A stretch of 64,000 nucleotides of DNA from Proteles cristata cristata. Lineage: Eukaryota > Chordata > Mammalia > Carnivora > Hyaenidae. The notes beneath the pieces were generated by a model. It was not told the origin of the DNA. It saw nothing but the letters and a program-made list of their open reading frames with translations, and searched no databases. Positions 55,001 to 56,002 of this stretch are shown here, in pieces; the first letter of the stretch is position 1; each line of letters starts with the position of its first letter. The position numbers and the translations under genes were made by a program. The stretch spans positions 538,460-602,459 of the forward strand of contig JAESUZ010005463.1 of assembly GCA_017311185.1 (NCBI GenBank), given 5' to 3'.

Positions 55001-55546
55001 ACCATTGTGGATGCCACAGTCAGAGAGATCTGGGCTTAAATCTCAATTCTGCCCCTTCATACACCGGACCTGGCATCTCAATGCTTTAGTTTCTCAGATA
55101 ATGTGTACAGCCTAAGTGTTATTCTACCCCTATATTAGCTGTTTTTAAGCCTGACCTTGCCAGTAGACTCTAGTGGGAGCAGAATGTATCCCTGTGTCTG
55201 CACTCAAACAGTGGGGAGAACAGGCCCATTTTGTGAGGGTTACAGATGAAACAGGTGAGGCACCAGCATGTGCCCATCATCTGGCAGCAGCTCGGTAACT
55301 GGCCGGCCACCTAGCAGGGATACTTCCAGGGCGCCAGCGCGGTGGCTGAAGCCAGGCTCTTGGCCCTGACCTCTCACCGTTTTCCTGGGCCAGACTCTCC
55401 AGAAACTTTGCCTTCATCTGCTCCTCTTTTGACCGCTTCATCTCCTTAAAGTACTCATAAACCTCAGGAGGTAGCTTTTCCCCCGGAAAGCGGGGAGGCA
55501 GCAGCAGGGTGTTGTAGGAATCGTAGCCCTTCAGCGTTTGCAAGAT
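380..55546 (-). CDS. HYDIN: HYDIN axonemal central pair protein, partial gene (26 internal exons)
   Basis: HYDIN is a giant (about 5,100 residue) protein of the ciliary central-pair apparatus; its loss causes hydrocephalus and ciliary dyskinesia (established knowledge). In this window 26 exons read on the minus strand, each with AG and GT borders and compatible phases, giving 1,641 codons without a stop. They encode, in order, an acidic linker, an adenylate-kinase-like domain with P-loop GTPLSGKS, a charged coiled-coil region, a proline-rich linker, and a long series of ASH/MSP-like beta domains. Recalled human HYDIN matches through every exon in the same order, for example [14 protein letters not shown] and [11 protein letters not shown]. 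The first and last exons of the gene lie outside the window. The intact frame argues against a decayed duplicate. The position within the full protein (roughly residues 1,900-3,600) is an estimate. Confidence 0.96.
570..681 (-). other. HYDIN short intron (112 bp)
   Basis: GTACCAGC at the 5' side and TTCCCTGCAG at the 3' side on the minus strand. It separates exons 25 and 26. The intron is open in one frame, so it merges the two exons into overlapping ORFs. Confidence 0.9.
682..833 (-). CDS. HYDIN: HYDIN exon 25 of window
   Basis: 152 bp, phase 0 to 2. [20 protein letters not shown], then [20 protein letters not shown] and [10 protein letters not shown]. Acceptor CTCCTCCTCAG, donor AG|GTACCA. 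The intron to the next exon is only 112 bp. Confidence 0.95.
834..1692 (-). other. HYDIN intron, no clear element
   Basis: Unique-looking intron sequence between exon 25 and the L1 insertion at 1.7 kb. I recognise no gene or repeat family. Confidence 0.4.
1693..2493 (-). mobile_element. Young carnivore L1, 5'-truncated, antisense to plus
   Basis: The L1 3' end with poly-T at the left and about 770 bp of body (ORF2 C-terminus plus 3' UTR). Translation on the minus strand gives [20 protein letters not shown] and [19 protein letters not shown], identical to the 60.7-61.3 kb L1. It is flanked by a 14-bp target-site duplication CTTGCTCACTTTTT at 1,693-1,706 and 2,480-2,493. A frameshift breaks ORF2. 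Confidence 0.95.
2494..3540 (-). other. HYDIN intron with MIR remnant
   Basis: Between the L1 and exon 24. About 3,000-3,160 is a plus-strand MIR (TTTCATTTTCCTAACTATAA, then AAATGAGG and CACAGTGCCTAACATG). I see nothing certain in the rest. Confidence 0.5.
3000..3165 (+). repeat. MIR SINE remnant
   Basis: It carries the diagnostic MIR order: cytosine-rich core, AAAATGAGGATAATAATA, GATGAAATGAGGCAATAAATG and CACAGTGCCTAACATGCAG. It is an ancient, diverged tRNA-derived SINE. Confidence 0.65.
3541..3776 (-). CDS. HYDIN: HYDIN exon 24 of window (ASH-like)
   Basis: 236 bp, phase 1 to 0. [20 protein letters not shown], then [40 protein letters not shown] and ending [13 protein letters not shown]-x-x-x-x-x-x-F-K-I-x-N-V-G-K is the signature opening of an ASH/MSP repeat. 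Acceptor CTCCTAG, donor AAG|GTAAGC. Confidence 0.96.
4497..4701 (-). CDS. HYDIN: HYDIN exon 23 of window (ASH-like)
   Basis: 205 bp, phase 0 to 1. [20 protein letters not shown], then [20 protein letters not shown] and [11 protein letters not shown]. The Y-P-G-x-G-x-I-P-x-G-G and V-T-V-D-C motifs are textbook strands of the ASH fold. Acceptor CTTTCCTGCAG, donor CCAG|GTACTG. Confidence 0.96.
4990..5185 (+). repeat. MIR SINE remnant
   Basis: AGAGCAGTGGTTAAGG, then GAGTCAGATAATCATGAGTT and ATCTGTCTGACCTTGGACAA match the MIR consensus order (tRNA-like head, then the GTGACCTTGGGCAAGT motif). Confidence 0.7.
5285..5880 (-). repeat. Old L1 (L1M) 3' part interrupted by a SINE
   Basis: TTCATTGAGATGTAACTGAC, then TTGTGTGATGAGAACC-like text and AACTGGAAGTTTGTACCC resemble the 3' part of old mammalian L1. 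It resumes after the SINE at 5,571-5,809. Orientation is tentative. Confidence 0.55.
5571..5809 (-). repeat. tRNA-Lys-derived carnivore SINE (felid SINEC type)
   Basis: Tail (T-rich, then GAGAGGG) at the left and head at the right. It is bounded by a 16-bp exact duplication GGAAGTTTGTACCCTT at 5,555-5,570 and 5,810-5,825 inside an old L1. Confidence 0.92.
5900..6050 (+). repeat. Old L1 ORF2 fragment
   Basis: GGGAAATGCAAATAAAAATC, then ATGAGATATCACCTCATGCC and TGTTGGTGGGAATATAAATT are the diverged form of the conserved 3' ORF2 region of L1. Confidence 0.7.
6051..7019 (-). other. HYDIN intron, no clear element
   Basis: A large stretch inside the exon 22-23 intron. It has a small (AAAC)n tract at about 6,356-6,377. 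No gene or clear repeat is seen. Confidence 0.4.
7432..7557 (-). repeat. Old carnivore SINE remnant
   Basis: A short, diverged copy: TATGCCCAGTATGAAGCTCA, then CTCTGCCAACTGAGCCAGCC marks the tRNA-like head at the right. Confidence 0.7.
7736..7950 (-). repeat. tRNA-Lys-derived carnivore SINE
   Basis: Poly-T tail, GAGAGA tract, then the head GACTGAGCCACCCTGGCGCC. It is flanked by near-identical CAGTCCAATCC (7,725-7,735) and CAGCCCAACCC (7,951-7,961). Confidence 0.88.
8110..8645 (+). mobile_element. MLT1-type (MaLR) solo LTR
   Basis: AAATGGCCTATCAAGGATAT, TTCACATCCTAATCCCTGG, GATTATCCTGTTTTATCTTG and the end AGCAATAGGAAAGAGATACA follow the common MaLR LTR order. It is inserted in an old L1, whose text resumes at about 8,646. 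Confidence 0.6.
9520..9662 (-). repeat. Truncated carnivore SINE
   Basis: T-rich tail, then GGCGGGGCTCGAAGTCATGA and the head AACTGAGCTACCCAGGTGCT; the polypyrimidine middle is absent. Confidence 0.8.
10194..10409 (-). repeat. tRNA-Lys-derived carnivore SINE
   Basis: Complete copy. It has an exact 14-bp duplication GAAAGTAATATTTC at 10,180-10,193 and 10,410-10,423. Confidence 0.93.
10564..10675 (-). CDS. HYDIN: HYDIN exon 22 of window (linker)
   Basis: 112 bp, phase 2 to 0. [20 protein letters not shown], then [17 protein letters not shown]: a basic, Ser-rich loop inside the ASH repeat. It is too short for a long ORF and was found from the splice signals and the phase left by exon 21. Acceptor TTCTTTAACCAG, donor CAG|GTGAGC. 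A second CAG six bases in would drop two residues. Confidence 0.9.
10676..12177 (-). other. HYDIN intron, AT-rich
   Basis: A 1.5-kb AT-rich stretch with TAAT-rich short palindromes at about 11,607-11,644. No gene, RNA or repeat family is recognised. Confidence 0.4.
12178..12402 (-). repeat. tRNA-Lys-derived carnivore SINE
   Basis: Poly-A/T tail, GAGAGAGAG tract, then AACCGACTGAGCCACCCAGG at the head. It lies 63 bp from another SINE in the same orientation. Confidence 0.92.
12466..12698 (-). repeat. tRNA-Lys-derived carnivore SINE with expanded GAGAGA tract
   Basis: The body holds a repeated AGAGAGAGAGGAGCAG unit at about 12,515-12,558. The flanks GGATTGATGAATTTA and GGATTGGGTAAATTTA look like a decayed duplication. 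Confidence 0.9.
12799..13037 (-). CDS. HYDIN: HYDIN exon 21 of window (ASH-like)
   Basis: 239 bp, phase 0 to 2. [20 protein letters not shown], then [20 protein letters not shown] and [20 protein letters not shown]: the end of one Ig-like repeat and the start of another (INFGALxxGT, then the N-x-G strand). Acceptor CTCCCTTCTAG, donor AT|GTAAGA. It reads left to right as no long plus-strand gene. Confidence 0.95.
13486..13654 (-). CDS. HYDIN: HYDIN exon 20 of window
   Basis: 169 bp, phase 2 to 0. [20 protein letters not shown], then [20 protein letters not shown] and PVLRCQ, completing the repeat opened in exon 19. Acceptor TTATCTTTCAG, donor CAG|GTACAA. Confidence 0.94.
13655..14765 (-). other. 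HYDIN intron, no clear element
   Basis: GC-moderate intron between exons 19 and 20. It has a short (GGGGGGG) run at about 14,575-14,583. No gene or repeat is recognised. Confidence 0.4.
14770..14986 (-). repeat. tRNA-Lys-derived carnivore SINE
   Basis: T-rich tail, GAGAGA tract, then ACTGATTGAGCCACTCAGGC at the head. The order matches the other copies. Confidence 0.9.
15010..15255 (-). mobile_element. Carnivore L1 3' end, antisense
   Basis: AACACCCAGTGCTCATCCCA, then AACAAGTGTCCTCCTTAATG and TTGTTCTCTGTATTTAAGGA match the reverse complement of the L1 3' UTR (GAGCACTGGGTGTTATATG). It is a diverged, 5'-truncated copy. Confidence 0.75.
15784..15883 (-). CDS. HYDIN: HYDIN exon 19 of window
   Basis: 100 bp, phase 1 to 2. 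[20 protein letters not shown], then [12 protein letters not shown]: the start of an ASH repeat (G-hDFG, then the N-x-G-K-Y-E-I strand). Acceptor GGCCTCTGCAG, donor AG|GTAACC. Confidence 0.94.
15928..15985 (+). repeat. G-rich tract
   Basis: Repeated GGGG runs (GGGTGGGGGTGAGGGGGGAT and following) 50-100 bp from exon 19, on the strand opposite to transcription. A quadruplex could form in DNA (inference). Confidence 0.5.
16230..16500 (-). repeat. Probable old LINE remnant
   Basis: TATTACAAATAATGCTGCAA and TAGGTTATTTCCAATCTTTC resemble the antisense 3' part of old L1 elements. The family is uncertain. Confidence 0.4.
16625..17372 (+). mobile_element. MLT1-type solo LTR split by a SINE
   Basis: It starts at about GAAGAATAATGGCCTATGCC, includes TCTGGGTGGGCCCAATGTAA and CTTCTAGAAGCTGGAAAAGG, and ends GATAGAAAACTAATACAGG. 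A SINE at 16,773-16,992 interrupts it and is therefore younger. Confidence 0.65.
16773..16992 (+). repeat. tRNA-Lys-derived carnivore SINE
   Basis: The head GTTTCTGGGTGGCTCTGTCG and a poly-A tail. It is bounded by AGAAAGGTCAT at 16,762-16,772 and 16,993-17,003. Confidence 0.93.
17569..18016 (+). mobile_element. Two tandem L1 3' ends inside one target duplication
   Basis: The first 3' end stops at about 17,674 (CAACTTGACAATAAATCATA then poly-A). A second L1 3' UTR begins about 17,676 (GAGAAAGACAAATATGAAAT) and ends with poly-A at about 18,004. AAGAAATATACT stands exactly at both outer edges (17,569-17,580 and 18,005-18,016), just 52 bp from exon 18. Confidence 0.75.
18069..18168 (-). CDS. HYDIN: HYDIN exon 18 of window
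   Basis: 100 bp, phase 0 to 1. [20 protein letters not shown], then [14 protein letters not shown]. It continues the ASH repeat from exon 17. Acceptor TTACCCCAACAG, donor AAAG|GTCTGT. Confidence 0.94.
18522..18635 (-). repeat. Partial SINE, left arm of an inverted pair
   Basis: Tail-first text (TTATTTGAGAGAGAGAGCGA, then GCAGAATCTTAAGCAGGCTC) ends at CACAGAGCCCC without a tRNA-like head. Confidence 0.7.
18645..18786 (+). repeat. Partial SINE, right arm of an inverted pair
   Basis: It starts inside the body (GTCATGGTTCATGAGTTCGA) and runs to the tail CTCTCTCAATAAAAAATTAA. The head is missing. It faces the copy at 18,522-18,635. Confidence 0.75.
19115..20300 (-). repeat. Ancient L2, antisense, with nested LTR
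   Basis: It starts with the L2 3' end in antisense (CATTCATTCATTC, then CTGAGTACCTTCTACATTTA). After the LTR it continues with GATGGAGTTCACATAAGAAA and GGGCCTGAGGCAGGAAAAAG. It is diverged; the right edge is approximate. Confidence 0.55.
19209..19646 (+). mobile_element. MLT1-type solo LTR
   Basis: TTTAACCCCTGGAACCCAGG, GTCTTTGCAGATGTAATTGA, ATTATGTGGGTGGGCCCTAT and an end like TTTGTTATGCCAGC. It is nested in an L2. Confidence 0.6.
20355..20490 (-). repeat. L2 3' end, antisense
   Basis: CACTCACTCACTTTACACTG, then GAATGAGTGCTCTATTCTTG and GACTGCCTTTATGGAGTTTA match the antisense L2 3' end order. Confidence 0.55.
20612..20810 (-). CDS. HYDIN: HYDIN exon 17 of window (ASH-like)
   Basis: 199 bp, phase 2 to 0. 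[20 protein letters not shown], then [19 protein letters not shown] and [18 protein letters not shown]: a complete Ig-like repeat core. Acceptor GGTCCCCGCAG, donor GAG|GTGAGG. The open frame continues upstream of the acceptor, but phase and length comparison put the edge at 20,810. Confidence 0.95.
21439..21611 (-). CDS. HYDIN: HYDIN exon 16 of window (ASH-like)
   Basis: 173 bp, phase 0 to 2. [20 protein letters not shown], then [16 protein letters not shown] and HFDRLLLH: the closing strands of one Ig-like repeat (hydrophobic strand, then G-x-x-P-x-L-x-h) and the opening of the next. Acceptor TTTCCTTAG, donor AG|GTGAGA. Confidence 0.95.
21717..21876 (-). CDS. HYDIN: HYDIN exon 15 of window (ASH-like)
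   Basis: 160 bp, phase 2 to 0. [20 protein letters not shown], then [20 protein letters not shown] and KPNEKQ. The K-P-N-E-K/Q edge is a typical feature before the last strands of these Ig-like repeats. Acceptor CATTTCCAG, donor CAG|GTACAG. Only about 105 bp of intron separates it from exon 16. Confidence 0.95.
21888..22140 (+). repeat. tRNA-Lys-derived carnivore SINE with target duplication
   Basis: Body 21,906-22,122 with a (TC)n tract at about 22,037-22,067. It has an exact 18-bp duplication GAAGAATTAGGGATGTGG at 21,888-21,905 and 22,123-22,140. It lies just outside exon 15. Confidence 0.95.
22213..22612 (+). repeat. MIR SINE split by a younger SINE
   Basis: GAGGCAGTAGCATGGCGGCT to GTCTCCTCATCTCTGAGA before the insertion, and GGGATTTCTATGAGTATTAA after it. 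Confidence 0.65.
22329..22550 (+). repeat. tRNA-Lys-derived carnivore SINE
   Basis: The head GATGCCTGGGTGGCTCAGTC is nearly consensus. The flanks GGAAAATAATA at 22,318-22,328 and 22,551-22,561 are identical. Confidence 0.94.
22613..24326 (-). other. HYDIN intron, with possible L2 text
   Basis: A 1.7-kb stretch with no exon. About 23,690-24,330 is C- and T-rich and includes TCATCCTCAGAAGTCCCTAG and CTGCTATGACCTCCATATTG, reminiscent of plus-strand L2. I see nothing certain in the rest. Confidence 0.35.
24327..24408 (+). repeat. 41-bp tandem duplication
   Basis: Units 24,327-24,367 and 24,368-24,408 begin CTAAGCATCTCAAACAACAC and differ at only a few bases. Intronic, 230 bp from exon 14. Confidence 0.9.
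24641..24760 (-). CDS. HYDIN: HYDIN exon 14 of window (inter-domain strand)
   Basis: 120 bp, phase 2 to 2. [19 protein letters not shown], then [16 protein letters not shown], matching recalled HYDIN at nearly every position. Acceptor CTGTGCTCAG, donor AA|GTAAGAG. Confidence 0.95.
24761..25586 (-). other. HYDIN intron, no clear element
   Basis: Between exons 13 and 14. No gene or recognisable repeat is seen before the SINE at 25.6 kb. Confidence 0.4.
25587..25839 (+). repeat. Felid SINE abutting a HYDIN 5' splice site
   Basis: Body 25,606-25,820. It has an exact 19-bp duplication TTTAAAGTACAATACACTT at 25,587-25,605 and 25,821-25,839. The right copy touches the GT donor of exon 13 (25,840-25,841). 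Confidence 0.96.
25842..26024 (-). CDS. HYDIN: HYDIN exon 13 of window (ASH/MSP-like domain)
   Basis: 183 bp, phase 2 to 2. [20 protein letters not shown], then [20 protein letters not shown], typical of the Ig-like ASH domains (aromatic plus hydrophobic strands). I chose acceptor ATTGGCAG (edge 26,024) because it joins KFIR to LNHFRW as in human. Acceptor TCTAAAAG 18 bp further out (edge 26,042) is also in frame and adds six residues. The donor AA|GTAAGT is flanked by a SINE target duplication. Confidence 0.93.
26250..26458 (-). CDS. HYDIN: HYDIN exon 12 of window (polar linker)
   Basis: 209 bp, phase 0 to 2. [20 protein letters not shown], then [17 protein letters not shown] and [12 protein letters not shown]. 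Acceptor TTAATTAAG is pyrimidine-poor. Donor AG|GTGGGC. Only about 225 bp of intron separates it from exon 13. Confidence 0.92.
26459..27212 (-). other. HYDIN intron, no clear element
   Basis: Between exon 12 and the chimeric SINE. No gene or repeat family is recognised. Confidence 0.4.
27222..27484 (-). mobile_element. Chimeric SINE carrying a tRNA-Gly(GCC) 5' half
   Basis: On the minus strand the order is: SINE head with GGTGGCTCAGTCGGTTAAGC and CAGCTCAGGTC (27,483-27,435); a 35-nt block at 27,434-27,400 starting GCATTGGTGGTTCAGTGGTA and ending CTCGCCTGCC, exactly the 5' half of tRNA-Gly(GCC) as I recall it; then SINE text again from AACTTTGGCTCAGGTCATGA to the tail. A short flank TGTTTTTCT on both sides (27,213-27,221 and about 27,486-27,494) suggests one insertion event. 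Confidence 0.88.
27400..27434 (-). other. tRNA-Gly(GCC) 5'-half sequence inside a SINE
   Basis: 35 nt running from the tRNA 5' end through the D arm and stopping at the anticodon GCC. It is not a functional tRNA gene: there is no T arm or acceptor 3' strand. Confidence 0.88.
27738..28041 (-). mobile_element. Young L1 3' end, strongly truncated, antisense
   Basis: AGTTTATTGTCAAGTTGGTT, then CCCAGTGCTCATCCCAACAA to TATTTCGCTT. The flanks TCAAATAATAATTT and TCAAATGATAATTT are a near-exact duplication. Confidence 0.9.
28048..28238 (-). repeat. tRNA-Lys-derived carnivore SINE
   Basis: GAGAGGGGGAGAGAGAAAGC tail side, then CAACTGACTGAGCCATCCAG at the head. Confidence 0.9.
28333..28546 (-). repeat. 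tRNA-Lys-derived carnivore SINE
   Basis: GAGAGAGAGAGAGACAGAGC tail side, then AACTGACTGAGCCACCCAGG at the head. The flanks GGTGATTTTATT and GGCAATTTTATT are similar. Confidence 0.92.
28787..28962 (-). repeat. Partial carnivore SINE
   Basis: Tail and body are present (TTTATTTTGAGAGAGAGTGA). The head ends early at GCTCAACTGACTGAGC. Confidence 0.85.
29180..29407 (-). repeat. tRNA-Lys-derived carnivore SINE
   Basis: A complete copy with an exact 17-bp duplication CTCTAATATCTTTTCTT at 29,163-29,179 and 29,408-29,424. Confidence 0.95.
29723..29944 (-). CDS. HYDIN: HYDIN exon 11 of window (proline-rich linker)
   Basis: 222 bp (74 codons), phase 0 to 0. [20 protein letters not shown] is followed by [20 protein letters not shown] and an acidic end, then MGSVK. 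Acceptor TTTCCTTTAG, donor AAG|GTAAAG. It links the charged region to the first ASH-type domain of this part of the protein. Confidence 0.94.
29945..31310 (-). other. HYDIN intron with an L2 3' end
   Basis: About 30,195-30,330 looks like a plus-strand L2 3' end (CACAGGGCCTAGCATATAGT then AGGCACTCAAAAATATG). The remainder shows no clear element. Confidence 0.45.
31305..31490 (-). repeat. hAT-like MER fragment
   Basis: GAGATCAGCAAACTGTGCAG, a C-rich run at 31,328-31,350, then AATAAAGTTTTATTGGAATA and GACAGAGACTGTATGATCTG match a common mammalian hAT-type MER. The family name is uncertain. Confidence 0.5.
31965..32588 (-). CDS. HYDIN: HYDIN exon 10 of window (large charged exon)
   Basis: 624 bp, phase 0 to 0, the largest exon here. 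It starts [17 protein letters not shown] after acceptor GCTTTCTAG. It continues through [20 protein letters not shown], a run of RERER/EKERxEKER repeats (about 32,120-32,240), then an acidic [12 protein letters not shown] patch, and ends [19 protein letters not shown] chose donor CAG|GTACAG (left edge 31,965) because KGDQ then joins ILDILG as in human HYDIN. A second in-frame donor CAG|GTAGCA would move the edge to 31,926 and add 13 residues. Confidence 0.94.
32589..34189 (-). other. HYDIN intron with MIR remnant
   Basis: About 33,862-34,046 reads as a plus-strand MIR (GTGCAAGGACTGTAGTCAGA, then CTCTTGGCACACAATCAGC). The rest is GC-rich with no recognised element. Confidence 0.45.
34190..34352 (-). 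CDS. HYDIN: HYDIN exon 9 of window (coiled coil)
   Basis: 163 bp, phase 2 to 0. It reads [20 protein letters not shown], then [17 protein letters not shown] and [15 protein letters not shown]. The heptad-like helix gives way to a basic linker. Acceptor TTGATGAAG has a weak AAG end. Donor CAG|GTAGCA. Junctions on both sides preserve the length of the recalled human protein. Confidence 0.92.
34400..34432 (-). repeat. G-rich run on the transcribed strand near exon 9
   Basis: The plus strand reads CCCCCCCGCACCCCCCCACC, so the pre-mRNA has clustered G runs about 50-80 nt upstream of the exon 9 acceptor. Confidence 0.7.
34517..34576 (+). repeat. (GGAA)n microsatellite
   Basis: About 15 uninterrupted GGAA units followed by a degenerate GGGA tract, in the exon 8-9 intron. 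Confidence 0.97.
34867..35097 (-). repeat. tRNA-Lys-derived carnivore SINE
   Basis: GAGAGACAGAGAGAAACAGA tail side, then TCTGACTGAGCCACCCAGGT at the head. AAGAAATG lies at both edges (34,859 and 35,098). Confidence 0.92.
35364..35391 (+). repeat. (GT)n microsatellite
   Basis: About 13-14 uninterrupted GT units. Confidence 0.95.
35575..35777 (-). repeat. Carnivore SINE with long GAGA tract
   Basis: AGAGAGAGACAGAGAGAGAG and GGGAGGGAGGGAGAG tail side, then GACCTGAGCTGAAGACAGGT. The head is diverged. Confidence 0.85.
35778..36679 (-). other. HYDIN intron, no clear element
   Basis: Between the SINE and exon 8. Open frames on both strands look like chance. No repeat family is recognised. Confidence 0.4.
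36680..36821 (-). CDS. HYDIN: HYDIN exon 8 of window (charged helix)
   Basis: 142 bp, phase 1 to 2. It contains [20 protein letters not shown], then [20 protein letters not shown] and RKK: a continuous, highly charged alpha-helical region. Acceptor CTCCACAG, donor AG|GTCAGA. It continues directly from exon 7 into the same coiled coil. Confidence 0.95.
37021..37478 (+). mobile_element. MLT1-type solo LTR
   Basis: GTGCTAGGCTGAATAGTAGT to ACAGGGAAGTAATATAGC, with GTAGATGTGATTAAGTTAAG and GAGTAGGCCCAGTATAATCA inside, in the expected order. Confidence 0.7.
37680..37840 (+). repeat. Probable MIR SINE remnant
   Basis: GGATCAAATAGGCAATTCTC, then AGCCCAGTGCCTGGCAAATT and TTCAATAAAAATTC match the MIR 3' part. 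Confidence 0.55.
38440..38640 (+). repeat. MIR SINE remnant
   Basis: TTGCTGTGTGATCTTACACT, CTTTTCCTCATCTGTAAAAG, then GTGACTGTAAGGATTAAATA follow the MIR order. Confidence 0.75.
39096..39279 (-). CDS. HYDIN: HYDIN exon 7 of window (Walker B-like strand, start of coiled coil)
   Basis: 184 bp, phase 0 to 1. [17 protein letters not shown] holds a hydrophobic strand ending in Asp, as in the Walker B position of AK-like folds. Next come [20 protein letters not shown] and then [11 protein letters not shown], where the charged helix begins. Acceptor GGTTTCAG, donor G|GTAAGG. Confidence 0.95.
39280..40973 (-). other. HYDIN intron with diffuse old repeats
   Basis: About 39,750-39,880 may be a small hAT-type remnant and 40,410-40,690 an old LINE remnant (CATGGCTCCATGTTATGATT). 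Otherwise I recognise nothing. Confidence 0.35.
40974..41111 (-). CDS. HYDIN: HYDIN exon 6 of window (AK-like domain, middle)
   Basis: 138 bp (46 codons), phase 0 to 0. It starts [20 protein letters not shown] and ends [15 protein letters not shown]. The last part resembles the helix before the core beta strand in adenylate-kinase-like domains (a helix of the P-E-D-L-hh-Q-I-L type). Acceptor CTCGACAG, donor CAG|GTATAT. Confidence 0.94.
41150..41310 (+). repeat. MIR SINE remnant
   Basis: AAGCCATATGACTTTGTGGA, then CTCATTTCCCCAACTGTAAA and ATGGGGATTG. It sits just upstream of exon 6. Confidence 0.65.
42902..43151 (-). repeat. tRNA-Lys-derived carnivore SINE
   Basis: Exact 16-bp duplication CAGGAATTCAGCTCTT at 42,886-42,901 and 43,152-43,167. 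Confidence 0.95.
43498..43739 (-). repeat. tRNA-Lys-derived carnivore SINE with (TTTTA)n tail
   Basis: The tail has become a TTTTA pentamer repeat. The flanks GGTCTAATTTTA at 43,486-43,497 and 43,740-43,751 are identical. Confidence 0.94.
44181..46323 (-). other. HYDIN intron with possible L2 text
   Basis: About 44,800-46,150 is a C/T-rich stretch resembling plus-strand L2 coding and 3' UTR sequence (CTTAAGTGCAAGGATTCTGC, TCAGCACTCAACCCCAGTGC). Support is weak outside its last 100 bp. Confidence 0.35.
46324..46535 (-). CDS. HYDIN: HYDIN exon 5 of window (polar linker)
   Basis: 212 bp, phase 1 to 0. It encodes a Ser/Thr/Gln/His-rich segment from [17 protein letters not shown] to [12 protein letters not shown], with no recognisable fold. 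It inserts between the P-loop part and the rest of the AK-like domain. Acceptor CTCTGTGTAG, donor CAG|GTACAA. Conservation is weaker here than in the neighbouring exons, as expected for a linker. Confidence 0.9.
47720..48500 (+). repeat. L2 3' part split by a SINE
   Basis: AAAATCCAAATTCCTAATC, then CTTACTTGAGCTGGAATGTA and CACCTCTTATTCATTGTCC resemble the plus-strand L2 3' region. The 5' part before the SINE is less certain. Confidence 0.5.
47905..48128 (+). repeat. tRNA-Lys-derived carnivore SINE
   Basis: The head GGGGCGCCTGGGTGGCTCAG is exactly the felid consensus. Near-identical flanks AAAATAAAACCCAAAT and AAAATAAAATCCAAAT. Confidence 0.95.
48658..48828 (-). CDS. HYDIN: HYDIN exon 4 of window (P-loop completion)
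   Basis: 171 bp, phase 1 to 1. It starts with the split glycine and [18 protein letters not shown], completing GTPLSGKS, followed by [20 protein letters not shown] and [19 protein letters not shown]. Acceptor TTTATTGCAG, donor G|GTAAGAG. The GKS that binds phosphate in P-loop kinases is intact; human HYDIN is recalled to have GKT here. Confidence 0.95.
49155..49382 (-). repeat. tRNA-Lys-derived carnivore SINE
   Basis: Exact 17-bp duplication CTACTGTCTCTGCTTCT at 49,138-49,154 and 49,383-49,399. Confidence 0.95.
49623..50106 (+). mobile_element. MLT1-type solo LTR
   Basis: TGTGATAGGCTGAACAATGG to AATAGGAAATTAATACAGA, with TTATCCTGGGTTATCTGGGT inside. This is the clearest MLT1-like copy in the window. 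Confidence 0.75.
50190..50680 (-). repeat. Old L1 (L1M) 3' part, antisense
   Basis: ATCATCACCACTATCCACCT, CTCTACTTTCTGTTTCTATG, CACTTAGTATAATGTCTTCA and GTGACTGTGAATAATGCTGC match the antisense text of old L1 3' ends. Confidence 0.7.
51084..51649 (+). mobile_element. Young L1, 5'-truncated and twin-primed
   Basis: The main body runs from about GGGATACAGGAGTGCTGATG (51,126) to poly-A. A 22-nt block at 51,103-51,124 (CCATCCCCTTACTTTTAATC plus TG) is the reverse complement of the endonuclease region seen in the full L1 near 57,640-57,662. It has an exact 18-bp duplication AAAAGTTTTGGGATAGTC at 51,084-51,101 and 51,632-51,649. Confidence 0.93.
51754..51924 (-). CDS. HYDIN: HYDIN exon 3 of window (start of adenylate-kinase-like domain)
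   Basis: 171 bp, phase 1 to 1. It contains [18 protein letters not shown], then [20 protein letters not shown], and ends in the hydrophobic strand [12 protein letters not shown], which is beta-1 plus the first part of a Walker A loop. The codon for the second loop glycine is split by the intron. Acceptor TTTGTAG, donor G|GTATGTC. The AK-like fold in HYDIN is known from the family; catalysis is not shown here. Confidence 0.95.
52401..52580 (-). CDS. HYDIN: HYDIN exon 2 of window (acidic linker)
   Basis: 180 bp, phase 1 to 1. It reads [15 protein letters not shown] near the start and [18 protein letters not shown] near the end. Acceptor CTCTCTGGCAG, donor A|GTAACC. This Ser/Thr-rich then strongly acidic linker precedes the kinase-like domain and is probably disordered (inference). 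Confidence 0.93.
52800..52850 (-). repeat. L2 3' end fragment, antisense
   Basis: CAATCATTCATTTAATGGTT, then TATTTATTGAGCCCC. Confidence 0.5.
52862..53069 (+). repeat. tRNA-Lys-derived carnivore SINE
   Basis: GGCACCTAGATGGCTCAGTT head and an AATAAATAAATAAAC tail. It is in the intron of exons 1-2. Confidence 0.92.
53949..54312 (+). mobile_element. MaLR (MST/MLT1A-like) solo LTR
   Basis: TAAAATTCATTGGTTGAAAT, GGTCATATGGGTGCCTGATT, TACAAGCCAAGGAAGGAGG and AAATAAACTTCTGTTCGTTA follow the MaLR order. Confidence 0.7.
54445..54700 (-). repeat. L2 3' end, antisense
   Basis: CAATTCATTCATTCACTGTT, then TTTATTGGGCACTATGACGT and CATGTGCTGTTCCATG. Confidence 0.55.
54990..55125 (+). repeat. MIR SINE remnant
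   Basis: GTGGATGCCACAGTCAGAGA, GATCTGGGCTTAAATCTCAA and TTTAGTTTCTCAGATAATGT. Confidence 0.6.
55378..55546 (-). CDS. HYDIN: HYDIN exon 1 of window (lead into kinase-like domain)
   Basis: 169 bp, phase 0 to 1. It begins [20 protein letters not shown] after acceptor CTCTTGCAG, continues with the helical, charged stretch [14 protein letters not shown], and ends LESLAQEN plus one base before donor GTGAGAGG. This is the most upstream exon in the window; beyond 55,547 only intron is seen. The ORF stays open to the left past the donor, so the exon edge rests on the splice signal and the join to exon 2. Confidence 0.93.
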
Positions 55547-56002
55547 CTGCAAGAGGACAACAGGAACTGCTGTTGGTTGTGCTAGAAGCTTCCTCCTGAC
55601 AGTCCTCAGAGGGTCTGCTTACCCACCGACTAAAACCCCTGCTCCTGCCTGTACAAGGGTTCTTTGGAGAGGTCTAGAAAGTAAGGGTGGGCCCTGAATC
55701 TGGGGATACGGGATCTTGAGTTTTGCCCCACTTGACCCTGGGCATTTCACATGTGGAAGAGAATTTTCCTCTTGTTTAACAAATATCATATACTATTTTT
55801 CTTTCTATTTTTCCATTGACAAAAGTACAGAACTCCAGTATCCACTGTGAGTGGCTTATTCTTGAAAAATACTGTAGCTAGAAAGATTATATCTGGTTGT
55901 GTCACAGATAGAGGATCCAGGGAGAAACATGTAAAATGGTACTAAGTATGTGTGTGCGTGAGTTTGTGTTGGGGGTGTGGGGGTAGGGAAGGAATGTGTA
56001 TT

